Shown: one piece after another, positions 4,937 to 6,025 of the stretch | How the letters are laid out: every line of letters begins with the position of its first letter | Numbering within the stretch: position 1 is the stretch's first letter | NCBI GenBank assembly: GCA_038731605.1 | Contig: JAVYQP010000016.1 | Location: 1-6,025 of the forward strand | Direction of reading: 5' to 3' | Length of the DNA: 6,025 nt | DNA from: WYZ-LMO2 sp038731605 | Lineage (GTDB): Archaea > Halobacteriota > Archaeoglobi > Archaeoglobales > Archaeoglobaceae | Position numbers and translations under genes: made by a program | Notes under the pieces: model-generated | What the model was told of the DNA's origin: nothing | Databases searched by the model: none | Seen by the model: only the letters and a program-made list of their open reading frames with translations

Positions 4937-6025
4937 ATGAGGAGCGGACAAAATTTGAGGCTGAGCAGTAAGAGATTCTTTGAAGTAGCGAAGTATTGGG
5001 TGCTGCCCTTAATTTTAGGCTCAATAACTGGCTTAGCCATATTCCTCCTTGCCAATATTTACGAACTGCTAAGATATGCTTCATTTATTATTATAAGCTG
5101 GAATTCTTCATTTCTTTTGGCTTCAACAACTGTTGCACTCCTCGGAGGATATTTGACGATTAAGACTATTGCAGAAAATAAAGAGTGGGGTTGCGGAACA
5201 GAACTTGTAATTGAAAGTTACCATTTCAAAAATGGCTTTATTAGCTTGAGGGATACCATAAGCAGAACTTTAGCTTCTGCGATAACCATAGGTTTTGGCG
5301 GAAGTGCTGGATTAGAGGGACCAAGTCTTTTGTTAGGTGGAGGAATCTCTTCTTTTATTGCTAGAAGGCTAAAGTTAGATCAGAAAGATGTAAAAACACT
5401 GTCTCTGTGTGGAGCAGCAGCGGGATTTTCAGCTATCTTTAAGGCTCCATTGACGGGGATATTATTTGCACTTGAAATACCTTACAAGAAAGATATTGAA
5501 GCCGAGATTTTTATTCCAGCGTCTATTGCTTCTATTGCTGCCTATTTTACGTCCGCCATAATTCTTGGGACAGAAACTATTTTTCCAACTCCAACATTTA
5601 TTGCACCAACTCTTTCTACCCTTATGCATGCAATTTTTCTAGGGATCCTAGCGGCGTTAGTTGCTTTGACATTCATGGAAGCCCTTGAAAGAACGAAAAT
5701 CATAAGCAAGTGGCTTGTCAGCAGGCTTCCCGTGTTGCTTACGACGATATTTGCTGGATTAATTCTTGGCTTTATAGGCTTGTTTTACCCTGAAGCGCTT
5801 GGGCTAGGTTACGATTTCATTCATAAAATTGCTACAGCAAAATTAGGAGAATTAACTTTGATAAATTTGACTATACTTTTAATTTTAAAAATTGTAGCCA
5901 CAAGCTTAACACTAAATTTCGGTGGAAGCGGGGGGCTATTCATTCCGTCGCTTTACGTTGGCGGCGCACTTGGGCTCATCTACGCACAAGCTTTGAACCT
6001 TGAGACGCCTGTTCTATATGTCATG
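4937..6025 (+). CDS. ClC-family chloride channel/transporter (C-terminus beyond window)
   Basis: The frame is open for 363 codons from ATG 4937 to the window end. It is a multi-span membrane protein of the ClC family, which moves Cl- (or other anions) as a channel or a Cl-/H+ exchanger. The signature blocks are in order: GCGTELVIESYH (85-96), equivalent to the GSGIP selectivity-filter loop but with Cys where Ser is common; GGSAGLEGPS (121-130) with the gating glutamate at E127; the helix APLTGILFALEIPY (170-183); and GGSGGLFIPSLYVGG (329-343) with F335 in the GxFxP filter. At the position after E180, where exchangers such as E. coli ClC carry the inner proton glutamate (E203), this protein has Ile, as channel-type ClCs have Val, so proton coupling may be absent (inference). 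The pore Tyr near the C-terminus and any CBS or TrkA-C domain are not in view. Codons are more AT-rich than in neighbouring genes, suggesting a different origin. Confidence 0.93.
   Translation, partial: MRSGQNLRLSSKRFFEVAKYWVLPLILGSITGLAIFLLANIYELLRYASFIIISWNSSFLLASTTVALLGGYLTIKTIAENKEWGCGTELVIESYHFKNGFISLRDTISRTLASAITIGFGGSAGLEGPSLLLGGGISSFIARRLKLDQKDVKTLSLCGAAAGFSAIFKAPLTGILFALEIPYKKDIEAEIFIPASIASIAAYFTSAIILGTETIFPTPTFIAPTLSTLMHAIFLGILAALVALTFMEALERTKIISKWLVSRLPVLLTTIFAGLILGFIGLFYPEALGLGYDFIHKIATAKLGELTLINLTILLILKIVATSLTLNFGGSGGLFIPSLYVGGALGLIYAQALNLETPVLYVM

Noticed and set aside
4347..5084. Minus-strand 245-codon frame opposite the helicase remnant
   Set aside because: It spans the helicase remnant and the ClC start in antisense; composition (Pro, Arg, Gln, Ser) is that of a complement reading, and the plus-strand Walker A and ClC motifs are decisive.
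1..6025. CRISPR array, tRNA or rRNA genes, insertion sequence ends
   Set aside because: No regularly spaced repeats, no tRNA T-loop consensus with matching arms, no rRNA-like sequence, and no transposase motif or paired terminal repeats were seen.

Overview
The window looks like chromosome from a thermophilic archaeon, most likely a Thermoproteota (crenarchaeal) lineage of the Thermofilum/Thermoproteales kind. This is an inference. It rests on AT-rich TATA-like boxes centred about 28-31 bp upstream of start codons (near-leaderless transcripts), GTG starts, very tight gene coupling, proteins rich in Lys/Arg/Glu, and an Lhr-type helicase fragment. The species cannot be fixed from the sequence alone.

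Layout from left to right. (1) At 1-295 (minus) is the N-terminal 98 residues of a protein with a PD-(D/E)XK nuclease signature; it runs off the window. (2) At 336-578 (minus) is a short EVE-domain protein that ends at about half the usual domain length, with its own TATA-like box. (3) At 579-1000 no convincing gene is seen; the stretch holds an 18-bp-period tandem repeat and small hairpins. (4) At 1001-3187 (minus) is a 728-residue long-type prokaryotic Argonaute with recognisable MID and PIWI domains. Its third catalytic position appears to be Asn instead of Asp. (5) At 3184-3993 (minus) is a 269-residue protein with a DUF2797 / GIY-YIG-like core. Its stop codon overlaps the Argonaute start (GTGA), so the two form a translationally coupled operon driven from a promoter near 4021-4029. 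(6) At 3994-4373 is a divergent intergenic region with a purine-rich direct repeat and a strong hairpin. (7) At 4374-4874 (plus) is the N-terminal remnant of an Lhr-type DEAD/DEAH superfamily 2 helicase, interrupted by one nonsense codon and then cut short. (8) At 4937-6025 (plus) is a ClC-family chloride channel/transporter, cut by the window edge and visibly more AT-rich than its neighbours.

How the genes may work together: the Argonaute and the GIY-YIG-like protein are almost certainly made together. If the Argonaute is a guide-binding protein with weakened or lost slicing, the partner could supply a nuclease or nucleic-acid-binding activity, which would be an unusual two-gene Argonaute system. 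The PD-(D/E)XK gene and the modified-base-reader-type EVE gene on the same strand, together with broken gene remnants and a composition shift, give the region the look of a defence or accessory island. That functional link is inference; the gene identities, the overlap and the substituted residue are read from the sequence.
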